Under the pieces are notes generated by a model. The model was given only the letters and a program-made list of their open reading frames with translations, did not search any database and was not told where the DNA came from. This document shows positions 1-8,325 of a DNA stretch of 64,000 nucleotides, piece after piece (position 1 is the first letter of the stretch; each line of letters starts with the position of its first letter). The position numbers and the translations under genes were made by a program. The DNA is from Siphonobacter curvatus (GTDB lineage: Bacteria > Bacteroidota > Bacteroidia > Cytophagales > Spirosomataceae). The stretch lies in assembly GCF_002943425.1 (NCBI RefSeq), contig NZ_PTRA01000001.1, positions 1,178,001 to 1,242,000 of the forward strand, written 5' to 3'.

Positions 1-1347
1 TTGTTCAACGAGTTCTTTCGTAACTACCACCTGAGCATTCGGTCCGATCTGATCTGGAATGTCGAAGAGTACATCGTTCAGTAACTGACTAACTACTGTT
101 TGCAAACGACGGGCTCCGATATTTTCAACTTCCGTATTTAACTGGAACGCCACTTCGGCCAAGGCATCGAGGGCTTCTTCGTTAAAGGACAAACTTACCG
201 ATTCGGCCTGTAACATGGCTTCGTACTGGCGAGTCAGGGCGTTACGGGGTTCTTTCAAGATTCGTACAAAATCACTCTTGGTCAGGGGTTGTAATTCCAC
301 CCGAATCGGGAAACGTCCCTGTAATTCCGGAATCAAATCGCTGGGCTTGGAAACGTGAAACGCTCCTGCGGCAATGAAGAGAATGTGATCCGTATGAATA
401 ACCCCGTACTTGGTATTCACCGTCGAACCTTCCACAATGGGCAGTAAGTCCCGCTGAACGCCTTCCCGGGATACATCCGGACCGGAGCCACCACTTTTGG
501 CGGCGACTTTATCAATTTCGTCAATGAAGATAATACCCAGGTTTTCGGCTTTGCGAATGGCCTCTTCCTTGACCTCATCCATATCAATGAGCTTGGCCGC
601 CTCTTCGTCAATCAAAATACGTTTCGCTTCACCGATGGTTACCTTCCGCTTTTTGCGTTGCTTGGGCATCATCCCCGAAAGCATTTCCTGAATGTTCATC
701 ATGGAACTCTCGTCAATGGGACCACCCATGACACCAATGTTGGGAGAGGCACTTTGCTGAACGTCGATTTCAATTTTGCGGCTGTCCAATTCACCCGTAC
801 GAATTTTTTCGCGGAAACGCTCCCGCGTCCGTTCGTTGAGTTCCGCATCGGAGGCATTTTCGGGTGAAACACTAACGGAGGACGAATGGAAACCCGTGGG
901 TTGTTTGACCGGTGGAATCAGGGCATCGAGGATGACCTCTTCCACGGATTGAGCCGCCCGTTCTTTCACCGACTCTTTTTTGGCCGCCCGTACCATATGA
1001 ATGGCCTGTTCCACCAGATCGCGTACCATGCTTTCCACATCGCGACCTACATATCCTACTTCTGTAAATTTAGAAGCTTCCACTTTGGTAAAGGGAGCAT
1101 CGGCAAGCTGGGCGAGCCGGCGGGCAATTTCGGTTTTCCCGCAACCCGTAGGCCCAATCATCAAGATATTGTTGGGCATGATTTCCCGCTGCATTTCTGC
1201 GGCAGCGTTCATCCGACGCCAGCGATTCCGCAGGGCGATGGCCACATTTTTCTTCGCTTCGTGCTGACCAATGATGTATTTATCTAATTCCGCCACGATC
1301 TGACGGGGGGTAAGTGCTTCGAGACTTTTGGCTTCTCCGGGAGTCAT
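1..1347 (-). CDS. hslU: ATP-dependent protease ATPase subunit HslU (C-terminal end missing at window edge)
   Basis: AAA+ unfoldase of the cytoplasmic HslUV (ClpYQ) protease, which unfolds substrates and feeds them to the HslV peptidase. The reading frame stays open from an ATG at 1347 to base 1, giving 449 codons. The start reads MTPGEAKSLEALTPRQIVAE, then comes the Walker A motif GPTGCGKTEIARRLA (usually GPTGVGKT; Cys replaces Val here) and the family-typical VGRDVESMVRDLVEQA. The last visible residues end in VTKELVEQ, so only about ten residues of the usual 460 or so should be missing. The long insertion (I) domain typical of HslU lies in the middle. hslV is not in the window. The gene is divergent from the YjbR-like gene at 1634. 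Identification is secure. Confidence 0.95.
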   Translation of the reverse strand, partial: MTPGEAKSLEALTPRQIVAELDKYIIGQHEAKKNVAIALRNRWRRMNAAAEMQREIMPNNILMIGPTGCGKTEIARRLAQLADAPFTKVEASKFTEVGYVGRDVESMVRDLVEQAIHMVRAAKKESVKERAAQSVEEVILDALIPPVKQPTGFHSSSVSVSPENASDAELNERTRERFREKIRTGELDSRKIEIDVQQSASPNIGVMGGPIDESSMMNIQEMLSGMMPKQRKKRKVTIGEAKRILIDEEAAKLIDMDEVKEEAIRKAENLGIIFIDEIDKVAAKSGGSGPDVSREGVQRDLLPIVEGSTVNTKYGVIHTDHILFIAAGAFHVSKPSDLIPELQGRFPIRVELQPLTKSDFVRILKEPRNALTRQYEAMLQAESVSLSFNEEALDALAEVAFQLNTEVENIGARRLQTVVSQLLNDVLFDIPDQIGPNAQVVVTKELVEQ

Positions 1348-1554
1348 AGATGAATTTCTGTAAAACGGTACATTCCTGGTTATTCAAATGGAGTACGCAG
1401 GAAAAATCAACAAATGTGTCAGCAAAACGAATGAATGTTAAAGCTGACAAGATGGCAACGGCACACAACGAATCTGCAACAAGTAAGCGATACAAAGATG
1501 GTACCAGAAACCAGATTCTAAAAAATCATGCGGGCTGACAGACCAGCAAAGGTG

Positions 1555-1562
1555 TAATTTTG
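1555..1562 (+). promoter_or_regulatory. possible -7 box (TAnnTTTG) upstream of the YjbR-like gene
   Basis: TAATTTTG matches the Bacteroidota -7 consensus exactly and lies 71 bases before the ATG at 1634. No TTG sits at the expected -33 spacing, so this is a weak call. Confidence 0.3.
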
Positions 1563-1633
1563 GCGGTATCTTGTCAGGCCATCGGACGGGATACCGCCTG
1601 ACCATACGTCACTTTTCTAAACCTATTTTTCAT

Positions 1634-1987
1634 ATGGCTGTCCGTTACGATACCGTTCGTAGTCTGGCCCTGGAATACCCCCACGTAAGCGAAGGACTTG
1701 CCTATGGGACGCCTTCGCTTCATTTGGGCCGCAAATTACTTGGTCGTTTACAGGAAGACGGCCAAACACTGGTCATGAAGCTGAATCCCGAGGAACGAGA
1801 AACGTACCTGGAACAGGCTCCTGATACCTTTTTTCTGACGGATCATTACCGAAATCATCCCGTCATCCTGGTAGATTTGACGCTGGTGCAATTGGAAGAT
1901 GTGGTGCTGCTGGTAGAGAAAGCCTGGCGGTTTCTGGCCTCAGCCCGGCAACTGAAAGCGTACGGACAGAGAGTAGGGAAGCAATGA
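1634..1987 (+). CDS. MmcQ/YjbR-family protein
   Basis: Small cytoplasmic protein of 117 residues with the MmcQ/YjbR (CyaY-like fold) pattern: an N-terminal AVRYDTVRSLALEYPHVSEG, then YGTPSLHLGRKLLGRLQEDG, then LVMKLNPEERETYLEQAPDTF. Members are usually 110-120 residues and are annotated as putative DNA-binding proteins, but no precise cellular role is established. I chose the ATG at 1634 (after CAT) over an upstream in-frame start at 1571 because conservation begins here and the upstream residues look like read-through of the leader. It stands alone, divergent from hslU and followed by a small lipoprotein gene. Confidence 0.85.
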   Translation: MAVRYDTVRSLALEYPHVSEGLAYGTPSLHLGRKLLGRLQEDGQTLVMKLNPEERETYLEQAPDTFFLTDHYRNHPVILVDLTLVQLEDVVLLVEKAWRFLASARQLKAYGQRVGKQ

Positions 1988-2125
1988 ATTGACAATCAAG
2001 AGTTAAACGTAAAATTTTTAACGTCTGTTGTAGCTGATCTTACCGCATGCCAGCGTTTATTAAACGTATACGTCCAGCAAGCTGCATATCAAAATCAGAT
2101 TTCATACCCCTTCATCGCTTTGCTT

Positions 2126-2452
2126 ATGAGAAAGTGTATTTGGCTGGCTTTACTTGGGTTAGCTCTAGGCGGTTTTTCTTGTCAACGGGCAGCCTTAGAT
2201 CCCACCTACAAGCCGGTGCTTTTTGTTATGAAAAAAGGCGATCAATGTCTGATGCTTACGGAAGGGCAAGCCTGGCCCGGCACCCCGTTATTTGACCCGA
2301 ACCAAAAGGTGCAGTACTTGCTGGATAATCAGCCCACGGGGAATACGCAACTTTTAAAAGCGTTGTTAGCCCAACAGCAAATCAGCAAAATCATGGTTGG
2401 AGAGTCCCCGCGAAAAAAAGAAAAAATGATAGCGTTTACTACCAGGCCCTAA
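2126..2452 (+). CDS. small hypothetical lipoprotein
   Basis: A 108-residue protein that I cannot assign to a family. The N-terminus MRKCIWLALLGLALGGFSCQ is a clear lipoprotein signal: a positive charge, a hydrophobic core and the lipobox GFSC. The mature part would therefore start at Cys19 and be membrane-anchored in the periplasm. The remainder is short and mixed (KPVLFVMKKGDQCLMLTEGQ in the middle, a basic SPRKKEK near the end) with no repeats or further membrane segment. I used ATG 2126, two codons after a TTG that also fits the frame. It lies 268 bases upstream of mrdA with a separate promoter between them, so co-transcription is not implied. Confidence 0.6.
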   Translation: MRKCIWLALLGLALGGFSCQRAALDPTYKPVLFVMKKGDQCLMLTEGQAWPGTPLFDPNQKVQYLLDNQPTGNTQLLKALLAQQQISKIMVGESPRKKEKMIAFTTRP

Positions 2453-2649
2453 GCTCGAATCAATAAAGAAATGCGGGCTATGTGGAAGGTCTTTTTCGTC
2501 ACGAGAAAAGACAAAATCAGTACACGGTCGTTGCTGATGAAACGACGAGTCTTTGGTTGGACAAAATATCTTCCTTTACGGCAACGTTAAGGCTAAAGCA
2601 AGTCCTTGCGGCCCCCGTATTAATTTTTACTTAGGATTGAACTTTCTTT

Positions 2650-2680
2650 TTGGCAAATCCTTTAAAAACTACAAATTTTG
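2650..2680 (+). promoter_or_regulatory. candidate promoter for mrdA-rodA, overlapped by a perfect palindrome
   Basis: TTG at 2650-2652, then 20 bases, then AAATTTTG at 2673-2680, which matches TAnnTTTG at 7 of 8 positions. A 15-base perfect palindrome (CTACAAATTTTGTAG, 2669-2683) covers the -7 box, so a bound regulator would block initiation. The ATG of mrdA is 41 bases downstream. The rest of 2453-2720 holds no gene. Confidence 0.45.
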
Positions 2681-2720
2681 TAGGGAGAATCGTTTGATTT
2701 AGAGGGCTTGTCGGGGAATT

Positions 2721-4691
2721 ATGCAAGAAGTCAAAAAAGGAATTATACAAGGAGTAATTATACTAGTGGCCTTCCTCTACCTGGCCAAATTATTTTACTT
2801 ACAAGTGATTGATGAAGGCTACTCGGAAGCAGCCGTAAGCAATGCTATTGAGCAGGTCGTCCAGATTCCGTATCGGGGTCAGATTTACGACCGAAAAGGC
2901 AATTTGATTGTCTACAACACACCGACCTACGATTTGTTCATCACCCCCAAAAAAGCCCGCATTCCGGATACCCTTCGTCTGTGCAATTTGCTGGGGGTTA
3001 CCAAAGTGCAGTTTGACAGTATGTACAACGTGGCCAAGACGTATTCCAAGTTTAAGCCTTCCTTGTTCATGCGTCAGCTTTCCGTCGAGGATTTTGCTCG
3101 TATTCAGGATGCCATGGTGGATTATCCTGGTTTCACTTTCGAAACCAGTGCGTTCCGTACCTACAATACATCGGCTCTGGCGAATACGCTCGGGTACGTA
3201 GCGGAGGTAAGCCCCAAACAACTGGAAGATCAGGAAGAACGCGGTGAAAATTACTACCGTCAGGGGGACTACATCGGACAAAGCGGTCTGGAAAAACAGT
3301 ACGAGGAAACCCTTCGGGGTCGTCGCGGGATGAAGTACATCATGAAAGACGTACACGGCGTAGTGAAAGGGCCCTGGAAAGGGGGAGCGGCGGACGTTGT
3401 TCCCATTGCTGGAAAGAACTTGTATACTTCGCTGGATGTAGAATTGCAGCAGTACGCGGATAGTTTGTTTCAGAACAAATCGGGTAGTTTGGTGGCGATT
3501 GATCCCAGTACCGGCGAAATCCTGGCCATGGTATCGGCTCCCACGTACGATCCAAAAATGTTATCGGGACGGAGTTACTCTAAAAACTATCAAAAACTGG
3601 CTCTGAATCCGTTCAATCCCCTGCTTAACCGAGCCTTACAGGGTACCTACCGACCAGGTTCGACATTTAAAACCATCGAAACGCTGGTGGGTTTGCAGGA
3701 CGGAGCCATTACGCCCAGTACGGTGTTGGGGCACTCGGGTATCCGCATGAACTGTCACTGCGGAAGTAGTTCAAGTACGCTGCACCGGGCCATTCAGATG
3801 TCCTGTAACCCGTATTTCTACCACGTATTCCGGCGAATCATTTACAACAACGACGAAACTAACGTTTTCAAGAAATCGAAAGTAGGGTTGACCCGCTGGC
3901 ACGATCGGGTTGCCAAGTTCGGAATTGGCCAAAAACTAGGCGTGGATTTACCCTACGAACGCAAGGGACTCTTGCCGGATGTCGAGTACTACAACAAACG
4001 TAACAAAGGCGAAAACAATTGGAAATTCTCCAACATCTACTCCGTGGGTATTGGAGAAGGTGAGTTGCTGGTAACGCCGCTGAAACTGGCCAACGTGGCC
4101 GCCATTATCGCCAACCGCGGCTGGTACATCACGCCGCACCTGGTTCGGGCCATTGGTAACCCCAAGGGCGATCCACTGCCCGAGTTCAAAGAAAAACATT
4201 CGGTAGATATTGATTACCGGCACTTCGAAACCCTGATTGCGGGTATGTCAGATGCCGTTCGGGCGGGTACGGTGATGCGGGCCGCCTACATTCCGGACCT
4301 TGAAATCTGCGGAAAGACGGGAACTTCGCAAAACCCGAAAGGCCCTGCGGATAACTCCGTATTCATCTGCTTTGCTCCGCGTAACAATCCTAAAATTGCG
4401 ATTGCCGCGGTGGTCGATTACGGAAAGTGGGGGGGGACGACTTCGGCTCCCATTGCCATGATGGTGGCCGAGAAGTACATCAAGGGAACCGTGAGCCATA
4501 AAGGACTGGAGCGGGAACTGATGAACAAAAATCTCCTGTACCTGCCGCCGCCTTCTCCCAAGAAAAAGCCAACGCCTCTGCTGCCCAAAGACCGGATTCT
4601 GATTGTAGAAAATGGAAAAGTGAAATCGGTACCGACGACTAAATCAGCTTACCCCCAGTTTTCGGTATATGATTTCATTACGATGCAATAG
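2721..4691 (+). CDS. mrdA: penicillin-binding protein 2 (elongasome transpeptidase)
   Basis: Class B penicillin-binding protein that cross-links peptidoglycan during lateral wall growth, working with RodA. It has 656 residues. A single N-terminal membrane segment (about residues 8-30) anchors it in the inner membrane; the dimerisation domain follows; the transpeptidase domain carries all three motifs: STFK with the acyl-enzyme Ser at residue 314, SCN at 361-363 and KTG at 532-534. The C-terminal tail is rich in Pro and Lys (LPPPSPKKKPTP). The rodA start lies 7 bases after its stop, so the two are translated from one message. In many Bacteroidota mreBCD sits immediately upstream, but here a small lipoprotein does. 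Confidence 0.96.
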   Translation: MQEVKKGIIQGVIILVAFLYLAKLFYLQVIDEGYSEAAVSNAIEQVVQIPYRGQIYDRKGNLIVYNTPTYDLFITPKKARIPDTLRLCNLLGVTKVQFDSMYNVAKTYSKFKPSLFMRQLSVEDFARIQDAMVDYPGFTFETSAFRTYNTSALANTLGYVAEVSPKQLEDQEERGENYYRQGDYIGQSGLEKQYEETLRGRRGMKYIMKDVHGVVKGPWKGGAADVVPIAGKNLYTSLDVELQQYADSLFQNKSGSLVAIDPSTGEILAMVSAPTYDPKMLSGRSYSKNYQKLALNPFNPLLNRALQGTYRPGSTFKTIETLVGLQDGAITPSTVLGHSGIRMNCHCGSSSSTLHRAIQMSCNPYFYHVFRRIIYNNDETNVFKKSKVGLTRWHDRVAKFGIGQKLGVDLPYERKGLLPDVEYYNKRNKGENNWKFSNIYSVGIGEGELLVTPLKLANVAAIIANRGWYITPHLVRAIGNPKGDPLPEFKEKHSVDIDYRHFETLIAGMSDAVRAGTVMRAAYIPDLEICGKTGTSQNPKGPADNSVFICFAPRNNPKIAIAAVVDYGKWGGTTSAPIAMMVAEKYIKGTVSHKGLERELMNKNLLYLPPPSPKKKPTPLLPKDRILIVENGKVKSVPTTKSAYPQFSVYDFITMQ

Positions 4692-4698
4692 GTAAGGT

Positions 4699-6009
4699 TT
4701 GAATCATCTTTTAAAGAATAAGAAATTGGCTTCCCGCGAGAATAGTGTTTTAAACCGACTGGACTGGATTACCGTAGCCCTGTACGTGGCCTGCGTGGTG
4801 GTAGGCTGGCTGAATATCTACGCCGCTGTTTATAATCCCGAACAACCCATCAGTATTTTTAATTTCGATACGAATTCCGGGAAACAGCTGGTATTCGCGG
4901 GTTTTGCCGTTTTTATTATCATTGCCATTCTGGTGATTGATTACCGATTCTGGGAAACGTTCGCTTTTTTCATTTACGGATTCGTCCTGCTGCTGCTGAT
5001 TGCCGTACTCTTTCTGGGGGCTAATATCAAAGGTTCGCACTCTTGGTTCCGGATCGGACCGATCGGTTTTCAGCCCGCTGAGGTCGCGAAGATGGCCACG
5101 GCTTTGGCGATAGCGAAGTACCTCAGCACGCCCGGAACCAATCTTACCCGGTTCAAGGATCAACTGAACGTGGGAATCTTCATGCTGATTCCAATGATTT
5201 TGATTCGAATTTCCGACGAAACGGGTCAGGCTCTGGTGATTGTAGGCTTGCTACTGATGCTGTATCGGGAAGGGCTGCCGGGGATTTATCCACTCATCAT
5301 CATTGTGGCGGCAACGTTACTGGTTCTTTCGCTGACCGTCGAAACCCTAAACATTGCTATTGGACTGGCCGTTGTCGGGGCTTTAGTCATCTTTTTTCTA
5401 CCCCGCTACCAGCGAAACCGAAAGACGTATACGGCCATGGGGCTCATTTACGTGGGGTGTATTTGCATGGTATTAGCGACGGATTTTATTATTAACGACG
5501 TGCTGGCTCCCCACCAGCGGTCCCGAATTGAAGTACTGATCGATCCCAACAGCCATAAACGCGGGGCGGGCTGGAACGTGATTCAGTCCAAAATTGCGAT
5601 TGGTTCGGGGGGGATTTTCGGGAAAGGCTTCCTGCAGGGTACACAAACCAAGTTTGACTTTGTACCCGAGCAAAGTACCGACTTTATTTTCTGTACCGTA
5701 GGGGAGGAGCACGGGTTTATGGGTAGTATACTCGTCATTGGTCTACTGGTTGGGTTGATCCTGCGATTAATCGTACTGGCTGAACGACAACGCATTAAGT
5801 TTGCCCGCGTGTACGGCTACGGCGTTATCTCGATATTTTTCTTTCACTTTCTGGTCAATATTGGCATGACCATTGGGTTGATGCCAGTCATTGGCATTCC
5901 TTTGCCTTTCTTCAGTTATGGCGGGTCAAGCTTATGGTCCTTCACCATTTTGCTATTCATTTTTCTAAAGCTTGACGCTCAGCGTTCTCAAATTATGTCC
6001 CGGGTGTAA
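4699..6009 (+). CDS. rodA: rod shape-determining protein RodA (SEDS glycosyltransferase)
   Basis: Polytopic SEDS-family peptidoglycan glycosyltransferase, the polymerase partner of PBP2 at the inner membrane. It has 436 residues and about ten hydrophobic segments. Family signatures include GSHSWFRIGPIGFQPAEVAK (about residue 112 on), the segment SKIAIGSGGIFGKGF, PEQSTDFIFCTVGEEHGFMG and the C-terminal GIPLPFFSYGGSSL. Translation most likely starts at TTG 4699, preceded by AGGTAAGG about 7 bases away; no ATG is available in the cytoplasmic N-terminus before the first membrane segment. It is coupled to mrdA with a 7-base gap. Confidence 0.95.
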   Translation: MNHLLKNKKLASRENSVLNRLDWITVALYVACVVVGWLNIYAAVYNPEQPISIFNFDTNSGKQLVFAGFAVFIIIAILVIDYRFWETFAFFIYGFVLLLLIAVLFLGANIKGSHSWFRIGPIGFQPAEVAKMATALAIAKYLSTPGTNLTRFKDQLNVGIFMLIPMILIRISDETGQALVIVGLLLMLYREGLPGIYPLIIIVAATLLVLSLTVETLNIAIGLAVVGALVIFFLPRYQRNRKTYTAMGLIYVGCICMVLATDFIINDVLAPHQRSRIEVLIDPNSHKRGAGWNVIQSKIAIGSGGIFGKGFLQGTQTKFDFVPEQSTDFIFCTVGEEHGFMGSILVIGLLVGLILRLIVLAERQRIKFARVYGYGVISIFFFHFLVNIGMTIGLMPVIGIPLPFFSYGGSSLWSFTILLFIFLKLDAQRSQIMSRV

Positions 6010-6109
6010 GCGTGCCAACCGCCAGACCATTCCTTTTCACCTTTCAGCCTAAAGTGGTGGGCGGGTTGACCGGGATCGGCGTATTTGGGAGGAACAACTT
6101 CCTACGCCT

Positions 6110-7036
6110 ATGCCGATCCTGCAAACCCACCAATTGGAATTTTATTTCCGCAAGGGTCAACCGATTGTTCGTCAGGTTGATCTAAGCGTACCCAAAGGCT
6201 CTATCTTCGGATTTCTGGGTCCGAATGGGGCCGGGAAAACGACCACTATCCGGCTTATACTGGGTCTGCTACGGGCGAGTGGCGGACGCGTGGAAATCTT
6301 CGGTCAAGAGCTGGAGTCCAACCGTTCCGAACTGTTTCAGAAAATTGGTTCGCTCATTGAGCAACCTTCGCTGTACCTACACCTGACGGGTGAACAAAAC
6401 CTGGAAATTGCCCGTCGGTATACCCAAGTCCCCCCTTCCCGTATTCCGGAAGTCCTCGCCATGGTAGGCTTACAGGCAGCGGCCCGGAAGCGGGCCGGAG
6501 CGTATTCGCTGGGCATGAAACAACGCCTGGGACTAGCCATTGCCCTCCTGCATCAGCCCGAACTGGTGATTCTGGACGAACCCACGAATGGCCTGGATCC
6601 CGCCGGGATCATTGAGATGCGGGAACTGCTGAAAACCCTCAATCGCGACCACGGTATTACCTTCTTTGTATCAAGCCACCTACTAGCTGAGGTGGAGCGG
6701 ATGTGTACCCATGTAGGCATCATTCATCAGGGGAAGTTACTGTTTCAGGGAAGTATAGAAGAGCTGCAATCGGCTCAGGTACAGAAACGTAGCGTGCAGC
6801 TTGAAACCAATAATGTGGACCAGGCCGAGGCCTTACTCCGCCAGCAGTACCCCGTTCAACGGCTTGCCAATGGTAAACTTAGTATTCCCTTCGAAAGTAA
6901 ATCGCAGGTAGCGGCTCTGAATCAGTCGCTGGTACTGGCGGGCTTTGAAGTCTACGAACTCAACCTACAGGGAGCCGATCTGGAAGAAATGTTCCTGGAA
7001 ATCACAGGGCCACTCCGCATGGAGTCGCTGGTATAA
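6110..7036 (+). CDS. ABC-2-type exporter ATP-binding protein
   Basis: Cytoplasmic ATPase of an ABC-2 export system, 308 residues. It shows Walker A GPNGAGKTTT (about residue 38), the Q-loop region, the ABC signature YSLGMKQRLG, Walker B LVILDEPTNGLDP and the H-loop SSHLL. The C-terminal 80 residues form the accessory domain common in lantibiotic-immunity, bacitracin and gliding-type ATPases. The likely partner permease starts at 7436 on the same strand, but 399 bases of repeat-rich DNA separate them, which is unusual for such a pair. The substrate cannot be told from sequence. Confidence 0.9.
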   Translation: MPILQTHQLEFYFRKGQPIVRQVDLSVPKGSIFGFLGPNGAGKTTTIRLILGLLRASGGRVEIFGQELESNRSELFQKIGSLIEQPSLYLHLTGEQNLEIARRYTQVPPSRIPEVLAMVGLQAAARKRAGAYSLGMKQRLGLAIALLHQPELVILDEPTNGLDPAGIIEMRELLKTLNRDHGITFFVSSHLLAEVERMCTHVGIIHQGKLLFQGSIEELQSAQVQKRSVQLETNNVDQAEALLRQQYPVQRLANGKLSIPFESKSQVAALNQSLVLAGFEVYELNLQGADLEEMFLEITGPLRMESLV

Positions 7037-7172
7037 AGTTGATTTTGAAGTTTGTTGATTCGGAGTTTCGTTATTCACCTAGACCGAGTTTGGTCCTGCT
7101 TACTGGCCGACTAGGAGTCCATGAGCCTTCCAGGCTGGGCCCCTCCACGCCTGACGACAGCCTGCTCTAAAG

Positions 7173-7254
7173 CCACCGCGTTGCGGCGGTCATAGGTCGT
7201 TCCGTTGCCATTCCATGGTGGCCCCATGGAATGGTTTCATCCGCAACGCGGTGG
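7173..7254. repeat. nested palindromic element between ABC transporter genes
   Basis: Outer arms of 14 bases, CCACCGCGTTGCGG at 7173-7186 and its perfect reverse complement at 7241-7254, enclose an inner perfect stem of 11 bases, CCATTCCATGG at 7208-7218 and CCATGGAATGG at 7224-7234, with a 5-base loop. The nested form and the location between two partner genes suggest a REP- or MITE-like repeat rather than a plain terminator; there is no T-run after it. Confidence 0.7.
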
Positions 7255-7286
7255 TCTTGAGCAAGAGGAAGTCAGCGGTGGGCGTG

Positions 7287-7334
7287 CCGGCATGGAATGC
7301 TCCGTATGCGATGCCCGGCATGGAATGCATACGG
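7287..7334. repeat. direct plus inverted repeat cluster next to the palindromic element
   Basis: CCGGCATGGAATGC occurs twice as a direct repeat (7287-7300 and 7315-7328), 28 bases apart. CCGTATGC (7302-7309) and GCATACGG (7327-7334) form an inverted pair within the same stretch. The core CATGGAAT is shared with the inner stem of the neighbouring palindrome at 7224-7234, so both look like parts of one element. Confidence 0.6.
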
Positions 7335-7435
7335 ACTAAACAACCATCCGCATTTACAGGACGAAAAACAACCCTATTATAATAAGAACTCATACTGTAT
7401 AAATTGAACCCTTCTATAACCTCAACACAAAACCC

Positions 7436-8215
7436 ATGCTCCTCACCTATATTCCTCAATCCTTTCGCATTGAAATGCTGAAAACCCGCAATACCGCCGC
7501 TTTCTGGCTGACGGTGGCGAGTGCGGCCTTCGCTCCGGTACTCCTATGTATTGGCTACCTGGCCAAACCCCAAAACTTTTTCATGCCAGCTAAAGCGGCC
7601 ATCAGTGCCTGGGATTTATTTGCGGGGCGTTGCTGGCAAATCAACATTGCTTTATTCCTGCCTTTTTTCATTGTACTCATCAACAGTATGGTGGTGAATA
7701 TTGAACACCGTTCCAATACCTGGAAGTACGTTTTTACGCAGCCCTTCCCCAAAGCCTCCGTTTGGTTAGGAAAGCTGCTGCTCATTCAGGCGTTAATACT
7801 GTTGAATTTCATTCTGTTCAACCTTCTCATTTTAGTAGCCGGGTTCATTCTTTCGTTCATCAACGAAAAATATGGTTTTGGTAATCAGGGACCTGATCTG
7901 ATGATGTGGCTGAAAGCGACGACAAAAGCTTATCTGGCAACGCTGGCGATATCGGGCATTCACTACTGGCTCGCTACCCGAATCAAGAACCTCATCGTAC
8001 CCATCGGTATGGCGTTGATGGGATTAGTGCTGGCAACCGTTCTATTACAACAGAAATGGGAATACATTGACTGGTTTCCGTATGCGTATACAATTCTGTC
8101 TGCTCGGTTACAGCCGGAGGGTCTGTTACAAAAGCACGAATGGATTAGTATCGGATACTTTGTTGTTCTGAATCTAATCGGGTATTTGGATATTTCTCGC
8201 CGGAATATGGGATAA
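7436..8215 (+). CDS. ABC-2-type transporter permease
   Basis: Membrane protein of 259 residues with about six hydrophobic segments, matching the ABC-2 permease pattern (lantibiotic-immunity MutE/EpiE-like): an N-terminal amphipathic stretch SFRIEMLKTRNTAAFWLTV before the first membrane segment, then the periplasmic-side VVNIEHRSNTWKYVFTQPFPK between the second and third segments. This FRIE..K.....F pattern is typical of the family. It most likely forms the channel for the ATPase at 6110, given the order and strand. The substrate is unknown. Confidence 0.85.
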   Translation: MLLTYIPQSFRIEMLKTRNTAAFWLTVASAAFAPVLLCIGYLAKPQNFFMPAKAAISAWDLFAGRCWQINIALFLPFFIVLINSMVVNIEHRSNTWKYVFTQPFPKASVWLGKLLLIQALILLNFILFNLLILVAGFILSFINEKYGFGNQGPDLMMWLKATTKAYLATLAISGIHYWLATRIKNLIVPIGMALMGLVLATVLLQQKWEYIDWFPYAYTILSARLQPEGLLQKHEWISIGYFVVLNLIGYLDISRRNMG

Positions 8216-8325
8216 ATGCCAAATAAAATAGAAGATTAAACAGAAATTAAAAAAGTTTAGAGCATTGGATGTTTTGTGGGACTACTGTATTTTGGCCGGA
8301 TTTTTAACGTACCCCATTGCAATCC

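Noticed and set aside
7190-7459. 89-residue minus-strand ORF over the palindromic cluster
   Set aside because: It is a product of the repeats themselves; the translation contains repeated pieces from the palindromes and runs into the permease start.
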